64,000 bases of DNA, taken from Paenibacillus sp. 37 (lineage in GTDB: Bacteria; Bacillota; Bacilli; Paenibacillales; Paenibacillaceae). Position 1 is the stretch's first letter. The number at the start of each line of letters is the position of its first letter. Where the stretch lies: the NCBI RefSeq assembly GCF_008386395.1, contig NZ_CP043761.1, positions 6,572,001-6,636,000 of the forward strand. The letters run 5' to 3'. The position numbers and the translations under genes are program-made. Positions 62,394 through 64,000 of this stretch are shown here, in pieces. The notes under the pieces were generated by a model. The model made no database searches, had not been told where the DNA came from, and was given only the letters and a program-made list of their open reading frames with translations.

Positions 62394-63944
62394 ATGGCTT
62401 CTTCACCCTATATGATCGGCGTAGATATCGGCACGACCTCCACCAAGGCCGTCTTGTTCGAACAGAACGGAACCATTGTGGCTCAAGGCAGTGCCGATTA
62501 TCCGTTGCACACCCCCACACCTGCGATTGCGGAGCAGGATGCGGAAGATATTTTCAAAGCAGTCATTGAATCCGTTAAACAGGCCACGTCCAAAGCGGGA
62601 GTGAAGCCAGAGGACATCCTGTTTTTATCCTTCAGTTCAGCCATGCACAGTATTCTGCCAGTCGATCAACACGGCAAACCGCTGATGCGAGCCATGACAT
62701 GGGCAGATAATCGCAGTGCCGAGTGGACCGAAGCACTCAAATCCGAGATGAATGGCCACGAAATCTATCTGAGAACAGGTACGCCCATTCATCCGATGTC
62801 CCCACTCACCAAGATCATGTGGCTCACTCGGGATCAACCGGAACTGTTCAGACAGACGTACAAATTCATATCCATGAAAGAATATGTGTTCTATAAATTA
62901 TTTTCTGAATACGTCATTGACCACTCGATGGCCTCCGCCACCGGACTCATGAATCTGGAGAAACTCGACTGGGATGCAGAAGCACTGCATGTGGCGGGCA
63001 TTACGCCGGAACACCTGTCCCGATTGGTCCCAACCACACATGTGCTGAAACATGGATTGCACCCGGAGTACGCCAAGGAGATGGGCATTGCGGTCACCAC
63101 ACCGTTTGTCATCGGGGCCAGTGATGGTGTACTCTCCAATCTGGGCGTGAACGCCATTGATCCGGGCGTCGTGGCCGTGACCATTGGTACCAGTGGGGCG
63201 ATTCGCACAGTCGTAGATAAACCGGTGACCGATCCAAAAGGACGCTTCTTCTGTTATGCGCTCACGGAGGATGCCTGGGTCATTGGCGGACCAGTCAATA
63301 ACGGCGGTGTTATTTTCCGCTGGATTCGGGACGAGTTTGCGGCTTCCGAGGTGGAGACTGCGAAAAGACTTGGTATCGATCCGTATGAGGTGCTCACTCG
63401 TGTTGCAGAAAATGTACCTCCGGGTTCGGAGGGTCTCTTGTTCCATCCGTACATGACAGGTGAGCGGGCTCCGCTCTGGAATCCGAACGCACGGGGTTCG
63501 TTCTTCGGCCTGACGCTACATCATAAGAAAGAACATATGATTCGCGCTGCGCTCGAAGGTGTGTTGTTTAACCTGTACACGGTCATGCTGGCGATTGAAG
63601 AAAAGATCGGTCGTCCAAAAAAAATTCAGGCAACTGGCGGCTTCGCCCGCTCTGAGTTGTGGCGCCAGATGATGGCCGATATTTTCGATCAGGATGTCAT
63701 CATCCCCGAAAGTATCGAAAGCTCCTGCCTCGGCGCAGCCGTACTGGGCTTGTATGCTCTGGGCCGCATCGATTCCCTAAGTGCCGTCTCCGGCATGATC
63801 GGATCAACGCACCGGCACCAGCCTGACCCGGACAGTGTCCGTGTTTATCGGGAGTTGCTGCCCATCTTCATCCGCATCTCCCGCAAATTCGAAGAAGAGT
63901 ACGCGGATATCGCTGCTTTTCAGAATAAGACGATGCAGGGGTAG
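62394..63944 (+). CDS. gntK: gluconokinase (FGGY family)
   Basis: A 516-residue FGGY carbohydrate kinase. It starts YMIGVDIGTTSTKAVLFEQNG, with the sugar-site region MHSILPVDQHGKPLMRAMTWADNRS in outline, and PGSEGLLFHPYMTGERAPLWNP and ATGGFARSELWRQMMADIF. This pattern and length fit Bacillus-type GntK, which phosphorylates gluconate to 6-phosphogluconate. Xylulokinase is the main alternative. GAGGGATGAC precedes ATG 62394. It follows a sugar importer on the same strand. Nothing is seen in the 56 bases after its stop to the window end. Confidence 0.88.
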   Translation: MASSPYMIGVDIGTTSTKAVLFEQNGTIVAQGSADYPLHTPTPAIAEQDAEDIFKAVIESVKQATSKAGVKPEDILFLSFSSAMHSILPVDQHGKPLMRAMTWADNRSAEWTEALKSEMNGHEIYLRTGTPIHPMSPLTKIMWLTRDQPELFRQTYKFISMKEYVFYKLFSEYVIDHSMASATGLMNLEKLDWDAEALHVAGITPEHLSRLVPTTHVLKHGLHPEYAKEMGIAVTTPFVIGASDGVLSNLGVNAIDPGVVAVTIGTSGAIRTVVDKPVTDPKGRFFCYALTEDAWVIGGPVNNGGVIFRWIRDEFAASEVETAKRLGIDPYEVLTRVAENVPPGSEGLLFHPYMTGERAPLWNPNARGSFFGLTLHHKKEHMIRAALEGVLFNLYTVMLAIEEKIGRPKKIQATGGFARSELWRQMMADIFDQDVIIPESIESSCLGAAVLGLYALGRIDSLSAVSGMIGSTHRHQPDPDSVRVYRELLPIFIRISRKFEEEYADIAAFQNKTMQG

Positions 63945-64000
63945 GGAAGGCGTCGGATGTTACACGTCGGAGATTCAAAACGTTGAACATGGAATACGCT

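Overview
The window reads as a Paenibacillus-type Firmicute chromosome. The reasons are a moderate base composition with strong GGAGG-type ribosome-binding sites, frequent TTG and GTG starts, S-layer-homology (SLH) surface proteins, lipoproteins with Gram-positive lipoboxes, a sigma-D promoter, a CcpA cre site, and LytR/CidAB, GlpP and HmoB homologues of the Bacillales kind. No rRNA, tRNA, CRISPR array, prophage or transposase gene was seen. The assignment rests on recognition of protein families, not on any search.

Layout, left to right. (1) 1-3.2 kb: start of a bacterial nitric oxide synthase (cut by the window edge), a Dps mini-ferritin with a peroxide-type operator, a cupin, a HAD phosphatase and a tiny zinc-ribbon protein. 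(2) 3.3-11.1 kb, all on the minus strand: adenine deaminase, a PotABCD-like ABC transporter and a nucleoside hydrolase, apparently a purine or nucleoside scavenging operon. It has an intrinsic terminator directly before the binding-protein gene and two copies of a dispersed palindromic repeat between its genes. (3) 11.4-23.7 kb: membrane proteins, a DUF3105 protein with a Met/His-rich start behind two matching operators, a chemoreceptor with a sigma-D promoter, a second nucleoside hydrolase-like gene, an MMPL exporter divergent from a TetR regulator, a secreted MORN protein, a lipid kinase and other single genes. (4) 23.7-27.9 kb: a MarR regulator with an asymmetric heterodimeric ABC exporter. 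(5) 28-33.3 kb: an SLH lipoprotein followed by a 7TM histidine kinase and a BTAD-type response regulator. (6) 33.5-43.5 kb: glucuronate isomerase with a cre site, a cytoplasmic alpha-amylase, an XPD-like helicase fused to a nuclease domain, HmoB and an LTA-synthase-type sulfatase. (7) 43.5-53.5 kb: a GNAT/nitrilase operon that is a split form of YhcX, the LysR-CidAB system, an AbrB-zinc-ribbon-HTH protein, a Crp/Fnr regulator, an AlkC/AlkD-like repair protein, DoxX with an HxlR regulator, and an oxidoreductase. (8) 53.6-57.8 kb: glpP-glpK-glpD with a GlpP-type terminator leader. (9) 57.9-64 kb: GTP cyclohydrolase II, then a sugar ABC importer and a gluconokinase.

Regulatory structure is the richest part of the window. 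The doxX and ribA promoters, about 7 kb apart, share a gapless 51-bp block with the same -35/-10 spacing and an ACTT-N5-AAGT dyad at the start site, which suggests a small HxlR regulon. Two separate families of intergenic palindromic repeats are present: one at about 8.1, 9.3, 12.45, 46.7 and 62.3 kb, and one four-unit cluster at 36.35-36.55 kb. Neither matches an element I can name. I did not find an obviously new defence or toxin system. The best leads for undescribed biology are the repeat families, the purine-transporter attenuator, the shared HxlR operator and the twin operator before the DUF3105 gene.
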